Source: Halorientalis sp. (GTDB taxonomy: Archaea > Halobacteriota > Halobacteria > Halobacteriales > Haloarculaceae). From it: a stretch of 64,000 nt of DNA. The notes under the pieces were generated by a model, which saw only the letters and a program-made list of their open reading frames with translations, had not been told where the DNA came from and searched no databases. The position numbers were made by a program, and so were the translations under genes. Where the stretch lies: the NCBI RefSeq assembly GCF_028275115.1, contig NZ_JAQCNH010000097.1, positions 1 to 64,000 on the forward strand, in the 5' to 3' direction. How positions within the stretch are numbered: the first letter of the stretch is position 1; each line of letters opens with the position of its first letter. Of the stretch, positions 45,061 to 53,461 are shown piece after piece.

Positions 45061-45816
45061 TCAGTCGTCGGCCGGTGTCTCGGCGGTCGGTCGGTCCGGG
45101 TTCGAGCGCGTCAGGAACGAGAGTGGAGAGGGGTAGGTCTCGGCTACCGACCTGATTGCCGGCGCCGAGCGCAGAATCAGTCCAGCGAGCGCAACGTGGC
45201 TGAACAGGTCGAGATAGGCGGAGACGTAGATTCCGGTGAACGCGCCGAGCAGACCCAGCGCCTGTCGTGTCGTCAGCGCGACGAGCAGGTACGTGAACAG
45301 CATGATTACCTGGACGTTCCGGAGCTTACCGAAGAGGAGTCGCTGGTCGCCGGACACGGACGTCGCCGACCGCGTGTACGGGCGCAGCAACAGCCACAGT
45401 GAGTAGACGAACCCGCCGAGCACCAGCACGCTCACGAAGCTGTCAAGCGGCGGCGACGCGAGGTGGCGGGCCATCGCTCCGAAGGAGAACGCCCACAGCC
45501 CGAGTATCCCCGAGACGAGCAGCCGCCGGTTGGCGTCGGCGAGCAGTCCGGTGTAGGCGGCCGCGAACGCGTATGCGATGCCGTAGTCCAGAAACCGCGT
45601 GACGTACACCGGTGCGCCCTCCGGCCCGTCTAACAGTAGAGTTCCGGTCGCCATCCCAGTATAACTCACCGTGAGCAACGCGGTAACCGTCGGCGCGAGC
45701 AGCATATGCCGACGCATCGCGCCCTCGAACCGGCGGACTCGGGCGGCAAAGACGACTGTCAGTCCCAACGCCACGACCGCAACTGCCGAATAAAGTGTTT
45801 GTTCTTCGAACAACAT
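45061..45816 (-). CDS. Opsin-like seven-helix protein lacking the retinal-binding lysine
   Basis: A 251-residue, seven-TM homologue of sensory rhodopsin II. Helix C RFLDY keeps Arg74 and Asp77 (SRII R72/D75). Helix F starts LRNVQVIMLFTYLLVA, like SRII, but the pocket Trp positions are Leu173 and Ala180; Tyr176 stays. Helix G is YLDLFSHVALAGLILRS: Tyr201 and Asp203 are kept, but the Schiff-base lysine is His207 (codon CAC, two changes from a Lys codon). So it should not form retinal Schiff base. It lies upstream of a transducer with HtrII-like layout. Confidence 0.9.
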   Translation of the reverse strand: MLFEEQTLYSAVAVVALGLTVVFAARVRRFEGAMRRHMLLAPTVTALLTVSYTGMATGTLLLDGPEGAPVYVTRFLDYGIAYAFAAAYTGLLADANRRLLVSGILGLWAFSFGAMARHLASPPLDSFVSVLVLGGFVYSLWLLLRPYTRSATSVSGDQRLLFGKLRNVQVIMLFTYLLVALTTRQALGLLGAFTGIYVSAYLDLFSHVALAGLILRSAPAIRSVAETYPSPLSFLTRSNPDRPTAETPADD

Positions 45817-45910
45817 CGTGTTACTGTGGCGGTTGCTTCCTCCGGGTGACAGTGCAGACGACACCCAGTTCGACCACCGTCTGAACGTTTGCTAGGCGAC
45901 CGCAGGAATA

Positions 45911-45918
45911 AACTCGCG
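45911..45918 (-). promoter_or_regulatory. TATA-like box for the opsin-like/transducer pair
   Basis: GTTTATTC on the minus strand would start RNA near 45888, leaving a leader of about 70 nt before the ATG at 45816. GGAGG occurs 17-22 bases before the ATG. Confidence 0.4.
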
Positions 45919-46019
45919 GTCGGTTTCGCACGCTGAACCGCAGGCGGGCCCGACGGTCTCGACCCGGTGTTCGCGGAGAGCGACACGGTTTTGCCACGGC
46001 ACGGAGAAGTTCAGAGCGA

Positions 46020-47402
46020 ATGATTAGCAGGCAGTTCCTCCGAGAGAACCCGGAGACGGTCAGAGACGCCCTCGACGACAAGGGCGTCGACGACGTGGAC
46101 GTCGACCGGATTCTGGCGGTCGACGAGGAGTGGCGCGAGCTGAAGGCTCGCGGTGACGACCTCCGACACGAGCGAAACGAGGTCTCCTCGAAGATCGGCC
46201 AGCTCAAACAGGAGGGCAAAGACGAGAAAGCACAGGAAGCCATCGAGCGGTCGGGCGAACTGAAAGAGAAACTGGAGGACGTCGAGGACCGTGCCACGGA
46301 ACTCGAGGCCGAACTGGAAGAGGCCCTGCTCGAGCTCCCGCAAATCCCTCACGAGGACGCCCCAATCGGCGACGACGAGAGTGACAACGTTGCGGTCGCC
46401 CGAGAGGGGTTCTCCGACCTGCGCGACCTCCCGGACCCGGTGGTCCCCCACTACGACCTCGGAGAGGACCTCGGTATCCTGAGCTTCGAGCGCGGGGCGA
46501 AAGTCTCCGGTGGCGGCTTCTACTTCCTGCAGGGCGACGGTGCGCGTCTGGAACACGCCCTCATTCAGTTCATGCTCGACCTGCACCGCGAGCAGGGCTA
46601 CACCGACGTGTTCCCGCCGATCCCGGTCAACAGCACGTCGATGGAGGGGACCGGCCAGTTCCCGAAGTTCGTCGAGGACGCCTACCGCGTCGGCGAGGAC
46701 AACGACCAACCCTACGACGAGGACGACCTCTGGCTCCTCCCGACCGCCGAAGTTCCGGTCACCAACATGTACCGCGACGAGATTCTGCTGGACGACGACC
46801 TCCCGCTGAAACACCAGGCATACACCCCCAACTTTCGGCGCGAAGCCGGCGAACACGGCACGGAGACGCGCGGCATCGTCCGCGTCCACCAGTTCAACAA
46901 GGTCGAACTCGTCAACTTCGTTCGCCCGGAGAACAGCTACGACCGTCTCGAAGACCTCCGCGAGGAAGCCGCGGCAGTGCTCGACGAACTGGGCCTGCCA
47001 TACCGCGTGCTGGAGATGTGTACCGGCGACATGGGCTTTACCCAGGCCAAAAAGTACGACATCGAAGTGTGGGCACCGGGCGACGACATGGACGACGGCC
47101 CCGAGGCGGGCGGCCGCTGGCTGGAGGTCTCCTCGGTCTCGAACTTCGAGGCGTTCCAGGCCCGGCGGGCGGGCATCCGGTACCGACCCGAGCGCCACGA
47201 GTCCGCCGAGTACCTGCACACGCTGAACGGCTCCGGACTGGCCGTCCCCCGCGTGATGGTCGCTATCATGGAGTACTATCAGAACGACAACGGCACGGTC
47301 ACCGTTCCCGAACCGCTCCGGGAGTACATGGGCGGCCAGGAGACCATCGAGGGCCACGAACCCGTCGGTGAGAGCGCTCTCGGTGCAGGCGAGAAGGGCT
47401 AA
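46020..47402 (+). CDS. serS: Seryl-tRNA synthetase
   Basis: A 460-residue class II synthetase charging tRNA-Ser. It has the N-terminal tRNA-binding coiled coil (about 35-105), motif 2 around FRREAGEHGTETRGIVRVHQFNKVE and motif 3 near the C-terminus (LNGSGLAVPRVMVAIMEYYQ). Bacterial/common type. The stop overlaps the convergent SnoaL-like gene in CTAA. Confidence 0.97.
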   Translation: MISRQFLRENPETVRDALDDKGVDDVDVDRILAVDEEWRELKARGDDLRHERNEVSSKIGQLKQEGKDEKAQEAIERSGELKEKLEDVEDRATELEAELEEALLELPQIPHEDAPIGDDESDNVAVAREGFSDLRDLPDPVVPHYDLGEDLGILSFERGAKVSGGGFYFLQGDGARLEHALIQFMLDLHREQGYTDVFPPIPVNSTSMEGTGQFPKFVEDAYRVGEDNDQPYDEDDLWLLPTAEVPVTNMYRDEILLDDDLPLKHQAYTPNFRREAGEHGTETRGIVRVHQFNKVELVNFVRPENSYDRLEDLREEAAAVLDELGLPYRVLEMCTGDMGFTQAKKYDIEVWAPGDDMDDGPEAGGRWLEVSSVSNFEAFQARRAGIRYRPERHESAEYLHTLNGSGLAVPRVMVAIMEYYQNDNGTVTVPEPLREYMGGQETIEGHEPVGESALGAGEKG

Positions 47403-47752
47403 GGGTTGGTGAAGGTGTGAACCGTCGCCACGCGCTCGCCCTCGAAGACAAACACGTCCACGAACGAGACGACCGGTTCGCCCTCGGGGTCGAGTAACCG
47501 GCCCCGGACGGCGACCTCGTCCGCGTCCGACTGCGAGTCGCTCCGCGTTTCGCAGTACACGGCGTCCAGTGGGTGGCTCGTCGCCTTCATCGGCCGCTCC
47601 TCGCGCATGAACGTCACGAACCGGTCTCGACCCTCGATGGTCCGGTCGGGACGATGGTGGGCGAACCCGGGAGTCAGCAGGTCTGTGAGTGTCTCGTAGT
47701 CGTCGTCGTCGAGCGCCCGGTAGTACTCGCGGGCGGTCGTCTCGTTGTCCAT
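47399..47752 (-). CDS. SnoaL/NTF2-like small protein
   Basis: A 117-residue NTF2-like fold protein: helix-helix start (TAREYYRALDDDDYETLTDLLTPGFAHHRPDRT) and the strand ending VSFVDVFVFEGERVATVHTF. Such proteins are cyclases, isomerases or ligand binders; no specific activity can be told. The ATG at 47752 is preferred to the ATG three codons upstream. Confidence 0.75.
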   Translation of the reverse strand: MDNETTAREYYRALDDDDYETLTDLLTPGFAHHRPDRTIEGRDRFVTFMREERPMKATSHPLDAVYCETRSDSQSDADEVAVRGRLLDPEGEPVVSFVDVFVFEGERVATVHTFTNP

Positions 47753-47816
47753 ACGGGGCATACGGAGCGGGGAACCGAGAAAGTGGGGGACCGAACACCG
47801 GACGGCGCGGCCCGAG

Positions 47817-49076
47817 TCACTCCGTCGGGTCTTTCAGGTCGAGTTCGATGTCCTCGTCACCCTCCTCGCCACCGTCGTCGGTGACGTCACTGCGTTCGTT
47901 GCCGTCGGCTTCGGCCCGTTCGTCCGCCGTGTCCTCACCGTCACTGTCGTCCGCCACGTCGAATTCGACGGCGCTCGAAACGCCGCTCTCGCCCCGGGCG
48001 TCGGGTCCGGCCCGTTCCGCGTCGTCGCGCTCGGTCGTGTCCTCGTCGTCGACGGACACGTCTTCGACGGCGGCGTCCACGTCGTCCTGTTCGCCGGGGT
48101 CGCCGTCGGCCTCGCCGCCGGGTTCGGACGTGTCCTCGTCCTCGGCGGGGTCGGTCGGAGCGTCGAGGCTCCCGGAGCCGTTCGCCTCGGCCGTGGTAGC
48201 GGTCCCCGCTGCGTCGAGGGTGATGTCGTCGGGGTCCGGCGGTTCTCCGATGTCGCGGGCGGTCTCTAGAGGGGTCTCGGCGTCCTGGCGGAGTTCGTCG
48301 GCCTCCTTGCCGTCGCCGCTCGCGTACTCGCTCGCGGATTCGGCCAGCCACTCGGCGGCCTGCCAGAGCGCGGTGGCTTTCTCTTGGGCGCGCTCGAAGC
48401 CAGCCTCGAGTGGCTCGGACTCGGCGAAGCGGACGGCACTTTGAAACTGGTCGGCCGACTCGCGGAACTCCTCCATCGCCCGCTGGAAGTCGCCCTGTGA
48501 GATCAGCCAGTCACGGTCCTCGAAGCTCTTCATCGCGCTGGTAAACGCCCGCCGAGCCTCGATGTAGTGGGCGTGGCCGACACGGTAGCGCCCGACTGCA
48601 GTCGAGTCGCCGCCGATGGACGAGACTGCCTCCCGGACCGCGTCGATGTCGGGGCGGCGCTCCAGGTCGCTGGTCGACCACGCGTATTGGATGACTCCCT
48701 CCTGGTCGATGACGAACACCGCGCGTTTGGACAGCAACTGGTCACTCTCCAGTGCCACGTCGTATGCCGCGACGGCCTCGCCGTGCGTGTCGCTCAGGAG
48801 GGGGATCGACAGAGAGTACTCCTCGGCGAACGCGCGGTGGCTGAACACGCTGTCGGTGCTGACGGCGAAGATGTCCACGTCCCGCTGCATGGTGAAGAGG
48901 TCGAGCCCTGTCAGGTCACAGGAGTCGTCTTCGCAGGCGGGGTTGAAGTCAGCCGGGTAGAACGCCAGCACGATGATTCCGCTGCCGACGTAGTCGTCGA
49001 GAGAGACGTCTCTCGGTGCACCGTCGACCACGCCCGGCAACGCAACTGTCGGGGCCACCGTCCCTTCCGATAGCAC
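47817..49076 (-). CDS. Peroxiredoxin-domain protein with helical and acidic C-terminal extension
   Basis: About 160 residues of AhpC/TSA-like thioredoxin fold (FYPADFNPACEDDSCDLTG, with Cys in the peroxidatic position and Asn instead of the usual Thr). A helical region follows (about 165-275), then a disordered tail of over 130 residues very rich in Asp/Glu. The total of 419 residues is over twice the usual length. The start is GTG at 49076: a TTTAA box lies 27 nt upstream and GAGGT seven bases upstream. Function beyond peroxide reduction unknown. Confidence 0.78.
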   Translation of the reverse strand: MLSEGTVAPTVALPGVVDGAPRDVSLDDYVGSGIIVLAFYPADFNPACEDDSCDLTGLDLFTMQRDVDIFAVSTDSVFSHRAFAEEYSLSIPLLSDTHGEAVAAYDVALESDQLLSKRAVFVIDQEGVIQYAWSTSDLERRPDIDAVREAVSSIGGDSTAVGRYRVGHAHYIEARRAFTSAMKSFEDRDWLISQGDFQRAMEEFRESADQFQSAVRFAESEPLEAGFERAQEKATALWQAAEWLAESASEYASGDGKEADELRQDAETPLETARDIGEPPDPDDITLDAAGTATTAEANGSGSLDAPTDPAEDEDTSEPGGEADGDPGEQDDVDAAVEDVSVDDEDTTERDDAERAGPDARGESGVSSAVEFDVADDSDGEDTADERAEADGNERSDVTDDGGEEGDEDIELDLKDPTE

Positions 49077-49097
49077 AGCCAAACCTCTACTGCAAGG

Positions 49098-49107
49098 AAC
49101 TTAAACC
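49098..49107. promoter_or_regulatory. Shared bidirectional TATA-like box
   Basis: ACTTAAACCC. The central TTAAA/TTTAA lies 26-27 nt from both the GTG at 49076 (minus) and the ATG at 49129 (plus). One box may serve both leaderless genes; the whole gap is 52 bases. Confidence 0.5.
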
Positions 49108-49128
49108 CTGACTGCGTTCGTACATTCG

Positions 49129-49647
49129 ATGGGCGCATACGGCCTGCACGTCCGCTACGAGGGCGACGACGACCCCGACAAGTGCAGCGCCCGGAAGCTC
49201 TCGCGGTTCGACCGCGCGGAGTTACACCGGGCGACCCGGTCGACACCACCTGGTATCGTTCTCAATCCGTTCGCCAACCGGGTGCTTTCGCCCGAGGACG
49301 GCGTCGGGGCCGGCGCACGCCACGACCGAGTGGTCGCGCTCGACTGCTCGTGGGAGACCGCCGATCGCGAGGCCTTCGACTTGGAGGGCATCCACCGCGC
49401 CCTCCCCTTCCTCGTCGCCGCGAACCCCGTCAACTACGGGACACCCTTCGAACTGAATACCGTCGAGGCCTTCGCGGGCGCGCTCTGCCTCCTCGGCCAG
49501 CGTGCCCAGGCAGAGGAGATCCTCTCGAAGTTCACCTGGGGCCACACCTTCCTCGAACTCAACGAGGAACCGCTCCGTCGCTACGCCGAGTGTACCGACG
49601 CCGACGGGATTCTTGCCGTGCAGGACGACTACCTCGACCGGGAGTGA
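49129..49647 (+). CDS. tsr3: Tsr3-type rRNA aminocarboxypropyltransferase (DUF367)
   Basis: A 172-residue SPOUT-like enzyme transferring the aminocarboxypropyl group from SAM to a hypermodified uridine of small-subunit rRNA. Motifs: [36 protein letters not shown] and [11 protein letters not shown]. Family well conserved in archaea and eukaryotes. Confidence 0.93.
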   Translation: MGAYGLHVRYEGDDDPDKCSARKLSRFDRAELHRATRSTPPGIVLNPFANRVLSPEDGVGAGARHDRVVALDCSWETADREAFDLEGIHRALPFLVAANPVNYGTPFELNTVEAFAGALCLLGQRAQAEEILSKFTWGHTFLELNEEPLRRYAECTDADGILAVQDDYLDRE

Positions 49648-49801
49648 TCAGCGGTCCTGTGGCTCGTGGAACCGCTCGGAGCAGAAAACCGTCGCCGTAG
49701 AACGTGTCGAGCGCACGGAGCGTGCCGATGTACGCACCGATGGCGATGATGCTCACGGTGATGACGAGGCCGAAGACGAACCAGAAGACCTGGAGGACCA
49801 T
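49648..49801 (-). pseudogene. Small membrane protein with apparent 1-nt frameshift
   Basis: The ATG at 49801 starts MVLQVFWFVFGLVITVSIIA... with one TM helix (about 4-25). After YGDG the frame changes character to an Arg-rich tail running antisense into tsr3. Removing one T from the run near 49683 would give FCSERFHEPQDR and a stop at 49648, exactly next to the tsr3 stop. So either a sequencing error or a real frameshift. About 50 residues if restored. Confidence 0.5.
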
Positions 49802-49848
49802 ACGCCGGGCAGTCGAGCCGAGAACTTCAATCCAGCGCCCTTCTCTCC

Positions 49849-50892
49849 TCACGCCCAGCGAAAGCCCACGGGTTCGGCGGGCGGGTCGAGCGGACGCGGT
49901 GACAGGTCCCCCTTGAAATCGGGGTCGTTGTACCCGCCGGGTGCCACGTCGTTGGGACCGTCCGGGTAGAACAGGGCGGCCAGCGCCTGGATGTGACCGC
50001 GGCCGACGCCCAGTTCGAACTGGCCGCCGCCGTACATCCGGATGTCGTGGTCCATGCAGTACTCGATGCTCTCGGACAGCGACGCGACACTCCCGAACCG
50101 GGAGGGCTTGATGTTCAGCCAGTCCGGCTCGAACGGCAGAATCTCGATGCTCTCGACGCCGGTAATCGGTGCGTCCCAGGACACTCGCCCCTCCCGACCC
50201 TCGAACAGCGGCCGCGTCTCCTCTGTGAGCCTCGGGTCCTCGATTACCGCGTTGGGGAACGTCGAAAGCACCAGTTCGTACAGGTCGGGGTCGGCCGGCG
50301 CGTCCACGTCGGTCCCCTCGTACTGCCCTTTCAAGTCACAGATCCGGACGGGTGCGAGATCGGCCACCTCGGCGGCGAGGTCGGCACTCCAGTCGGTCGT
50401 CGGGTCGAGTTTGAACTCGGTGTTGGGACGGATGTCGCGTACCTGCTCTAGCCGGTCTATGGTCGGGGGCTCGCCCAGTCGCGTACTGACGACGAACTCG
50501 ACGGGGTCGTACGTCCGGTCGAGCGCCGACGACAGGTCGAGGCCGTTCTGGCGGAGCGTTAGGTCCAGCGCAGCGCTCTCGACGCCCCACCGCCGATAGT
50601 GCCGGAACACCTCGCGCTCGGGCGGCGTGGGAAACAGGTCCAACTCCCCCACGCGAGCGGAGAACTCGGCGAAGGTGGACTCGCCGGTGAGGTCGGGGAG
50701 GCCAGCCGCGGCGAGTTCGTGGTGGTCCTCGGTCTCGTAGGTCACGTCTTCGCCCCGGCCCGTTTCGCCCTCGCCCGAGAGCTCGACGGTCGTGGTGGCG
50801 CGAGCGAACCCGCTCGTGGTCTCTCGCTCTCGGAGCGTGTGGTCGATACTGTCGACGGCGACCGGCAGGTCCGCGACCCTGTCGAAGAGCAT
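49849..50892 (-). CDS. Enolase-superfamily protein (MLE/OSBS-like), substrate unknown
   Basis: A 347-residue enolase-superfamily protein. The barrel holds the expected acid/base and metal residues: Lys in EFKLD, Asp in ICDLKG, Glu in VIEDP, Asp in SWDAP and Lys in LNIKPSR. So it should be catalytically active in the MLE/o-succinylbenzoate synthase sense. The ATG at 50892 has a TTTTTGA box 26 nt upstream. Divergent from L40e. Specific function cannot be assigned. Confidence 0.75.
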   Translation of the reverse strand: MLFDRVADLPVAVDSIDHTLRERETTSGFARATTTVELSGEGETGRGEDVTYETEDHHELAAAGLPDLTGESTFAEFSARVGELDLFPTPPEREVFRHYRRWGVESAALDLTLRQNGLDLSSALDRTYDPVEFVVSTRLGEPPTIDRLEQVRDIRPNTEFKLDPTTDWSADLAAEVADLAPVRICDLKGQYEGTDVDAPADPDLYELVLSTFPNAVIEDPRLTEETRPLFEGREGRVSWDAPITGVESIEILPFEPDWLNIKPSRFGSVASLSESIEYCMDHDIRMYGGGQFELGVGRGHIQALAALFYPDGPNDVAPGGYNDPDFKGDLSPRPLDPPAEPVGFRWA

Positions 50893-50976
50893 ACACCGGA
50901 TAGAACGGGCTGATTCAAAAAGCCCGTCCGGGGCGGTCTCGGAACGCTTAAACACGACGACAGGGTACAGATATTT

Positions 50977-51126
50977 ATGGCTACGTTCGAGAAAGCTGAA
51001 GATCGCATTCTGTCGAAGATGATCTGCATGCGGTGTAACGCTCGCAACCCGGATGAGTCGGACCGCTGTCGGAAATGTGGCTACGGGAACCTCCGACCGA
51101 AAAACCGCGAACGCAGCGCGGCGTGA
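50977..51126 (+). CDS. rpl40e: Ribosomal protein L40e
   Basis: A 49-residue large-subunit zinc protein with Cys17, Cys20, Cys31 and Cys34 ([18 protein letters not shown]). TTAAA at 50948-50952 lies 27 nt upstream of the ATG, so the transcript is leaderless. Too short for most gene finders but clear. Confidence 0.95.
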   Translation: MATFEKAEDRILSKMICMRCNARNPDESDRCRKCGYGNLRPKNRERSAA

Positions 51127-51333
51127 ACTCCCCTGCCCTACCGCGCTCGGGGCTGCCCGCCGCTCGCTTGTGAGGACAGGGCCTCCCGGTTCTGTGTCGG
51201 AATTTATCGCCGACGTGGGCACAGGGACTCCAGACTTCGCAGGTGACGTTCCGTCACAGGTGGTTCGGAGTGTCCCACTCCTACCGAATGGACACTCGAC
51301 TCCGCAAGTGTGGTCATAAAACCGTCCGTGGCT
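51127..51333. other. Gap with small hairpins
   Basis: No gene seen. GTGACG (51243-51248) and CGTCAC pair across a TTC loop, and GTGTCC with GGACAC shortly after. Both lie between the convergent L40e and MBL genes and may mark transcript ends. Confidence 0.35.
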
Positions 51334-51945
51334 CTACCCGTCGGGATACTTCGGCTCGTGTTTTTCGGCGCGTTCCAGCGCGGTTTCGACCACGTCACGC
51401 ACGTCGCCCTCGAACGTGCTGCCGTGGCCGGCGTACATGTGTTCCACGCTATCGGGCATGCAGTCGAGGAGGTCTCGAACGCTCTCGACCAGTCGGTCGC
51501 GGGACTGGCCGGCCATATCCGTCCGGCCGAAGGAACCGTAGTCGAACGCCCCGTCGTCGTGGACGACCACGTCGCCGCTGAATACGGTGGTCTCGCTGAC
51601 CAGCGAGACGTGATCGTCGGCGTGGCCGGGCGTGTACACTACGTCGAAAGCCTCGTCACCGATTACGACTTGATCGCCGTCCTCCAGTTCGACGGACTGG
51701 TGACGGTGGGGCGCGTAGGTGTAGCACTCGGCGTCGAACTCCTCGAGAACGTCGTCCAACTGGGCGACGTGGTCGCCGTGCTGGTGTGTGAGGACGACAG
51801 CGTCGAGGGTCCGGGTGTGATCGCGGACTTCCTCGACGACGCCGTTCATCGCACCGGCGTCGACCAGCACGGGGCGCTCGCCCAGCGCCAGATAGGCGTT
51901 GCAGGTGAACGTTTCCGCCTCCGCCGTGACGTTGTGTACGTCCAT
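51334..51945 (-). CDS. MBL-fold hydrolase (glyoxalase II-like)
   Basis: A 203-residue metallo-beta-lactamase fold with THQHGDHVAQ, HADDH (as TPGHADDHVSL), FSGDVVV and AGHGS. All ligands are present. Substrate unknown. Typical length for the short MBL group. Confidence 0.85.
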   Translation of the reverse strand: MDVHNVTAEAETFTCNAYLALGERPVLVDAGAMNGVVEEVRDHTRTLDAVVLTHQHGDHVAQLDDVLEEFDAECYTYAPHRHQSVELEDGDQVVIGDEAFDVVYTPGHADDHVSLVSETTVFSGDVVVHDDGAFDYGSFGRTDMAGQSRDRLVESVRDLLDCMPDSVEHMYAGHGSTFEGDVRDVVETALERAEKHEPKYPDG

Positions 51946-52024
51946 GTTTGCCCCGTCGGCCGGAGAACGTTTCAGGGTACCGGGCGGCGAGATGCTTTTT
52001 ACTCTGCAACTCTAATGAACTTGC

Positions 52025-52216
52025 ATGGGGTTCGGGAGCTACGACGAGTCCGAACAGGACAATCAGGACTACGACACTGATTTTGAAGACGACGACGGCG
52101 TATCAACATCCGAGAACACCCACGACGGCGACGTCGAATACGAGTTCAGTGCGTCCAACGACGAACTGCTCGACAAACTCAAACATATCAAAGAGGACGA
52201 AGACGAAAACACGTGA
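52025..52216 (+). CDS. DUF5786 small acidic protein
   Basis: A 63-residue very acidic haloarchaeal protein starting MGFGSYDESEQDNQ and ending in a short helix (ELLDKLKHIKEDEDE). A TTTTTAC box lies 26 nt before the ATG. The stop overlaps the GTG of the DUF99 gene in GTGA, so the two are coupled. Function unknown. Confidence 0.82.
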   Translation: MGFGSYDESEQDNQDYDTDFEDDDGVSTSENTHDGDVEYEFSASNDELLDKLKHIKEDEDENT

Positions 52217-52770
52217 AAAAAGGGGCCCGTGCCCTCGGTATCGCCGAGTCCTTCCGCGGGGACCGGAGTACGCTCGCCGGTGTCGTGACCCGCGCGAGCT
52301 GCGTCGCCGACGGCTTCGCCTTCACCACCTGCACCGTCGGCGGGACCGACGCCACGGACGCCATCTGTTCGCTGTTCGGCGACCTCGGGCGTGAAGACGT
52401 CCGGTATGTTCTCGTCTCCGGAATCGCCCCTGCATGGTTCAACGTCGTCGACCTGCACCACGTCGCCGACCGGACCGACCGACCCGTCCTCTCCGTAACA
52501 TACGAGAATAGCGAGGGGCTCGAACCGGCACTGCACGAGCAGTTCGACGGCGACGAACTCGACGAGCGACTTGAGACCTATCTTGCCCAGCCCGACCGCC
52601 AGCGTGTCGGAATCGGCGACGAGACCCTCTTCGTCCGTGCCGTCGGCCTGAACGACGACGAGGCGGCGGCGGTCGTTGACGGTTTCACCCCGGTCGGCGG
52701 CCGCCCGGAGCCGCTCCGGGTCGCGCGTCTGGCCGCTCGCGGGGCCGACGAGTTCCGCCGCAGCCGCTGA
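52213..52770 (+). CDS. DUF99 (UPF0215) family protein
   Basis: A 185-residue protein with the family segments RALGIAESFRG, VLVSGIAPAWFNVVDLHHVA and RPVLSVTYE. Relationships to endonuclease V folds have been proposed for DUF99. Start is GTG at 52213, overlapping the DUF5786 stop. Function unknown. Confidence 0.88.
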   Translation: MKKGARALGIAESFRGDRSTLAGVVTRASCVADGFAFTTCTVGGTDATDAICSLFGDLGREDVRYVLVSGIAPAWFNVVDLHHVADRTDRPVLSVTYENSEGLEPALHEQFDGDELDERLETYLAQPDRQRVGIGDETLFVRAVGLNDDEAAAVVDGFTPVGGRPEPLRVARLAARGADEFRRSR

Positions 52771-52821
52771 CCGGGCTGGTGCAGGCGACTCACTTTTGTG
52801 CCCGCCCGCCGGAGCGACTGC

Positions 52822-53406
52822 ATGGGCGAGATGGAGCGTCTCGACGTTACCGAATGTACGCGCTGTCCCGACCTCGCGGACTGTCGCAGCCGGATCGTCA
52901 ACGGCGTCGGTCCGGCGGACGCGGACCTGCTGTTCGTGGGTGAGGGGCCAGGCAAAAACGAGGACGAACGAGGCGAGCCGTTCGTCGGCCGGAGCGGCAC
53001 AGTGCTGGACGACGCGCTCCAGGCTGCCGGACTCGCGCGGGCCGACGTGCGGATCACCAACTGCGTGCGCTGTCGGCCGCCGGAGAACCGCGACCCCCGA
53101 ACCGGGGAACTCGACAACTGCCGCGAGTATCTCGAACGGGAGATCGACGCCGTCGAGCCGACGGTAATCGTCACCCTCGGGAAAGTGCCGAGCGAACACC
53201 TGCTGGGACGTGACGTCGGGGTGACCGGCGAGGCCGGCGACACGTTCGACTGTGACATCGCCGGTGAGACTCGACCCGTCATGGTCTCGGTCCACCCGGC
53301 GGCGACGCTGTACGACCGGAGTCAGAAAGAGACCTTCGAGTCGACAATCCAGCGGGCCGCGGACCTGATGGGGTCGGGCGGCCAGTCGACGCTCGGCTCG
53401 TTCTGA
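52822..53406 (+). CDS. Family 4 uracil-DNA glycosylase
   Basis: A 194-residue thermostable-type UDG removing uracil from DNA. The 4Fe-4S cysteines are in CTRCPDLADC and later NCVRCRPPEN. Motif A is GEGPGKNEDERGEPFVGRSG and motif B HPAAT. The ATG at 52822 is preferred over 52798. Confidence 0.93.
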   Translation: MGEMERLDVTECTRCPDLADCRSRIVNGVGPADADLLFVGEGPGKNEDERGEPFVGRSGTVLDDALQAAGLARADVRITNCVRCRPPENRDPRTGELDNCREYLEREIDAVEPTVIVTLGKVPSEHLLGRDVGVTGEAGDTFDCDIAGETRPVMVSVHPAATLYDRSQKETFESTIQRAADLMGSGGQSTLGSF

Positions 53407-53461
53407 TACTCGTGGGGCCTCGTCCCGCGTCCCCGCTCGGTTTCTCTCACGGGAACGCCGG

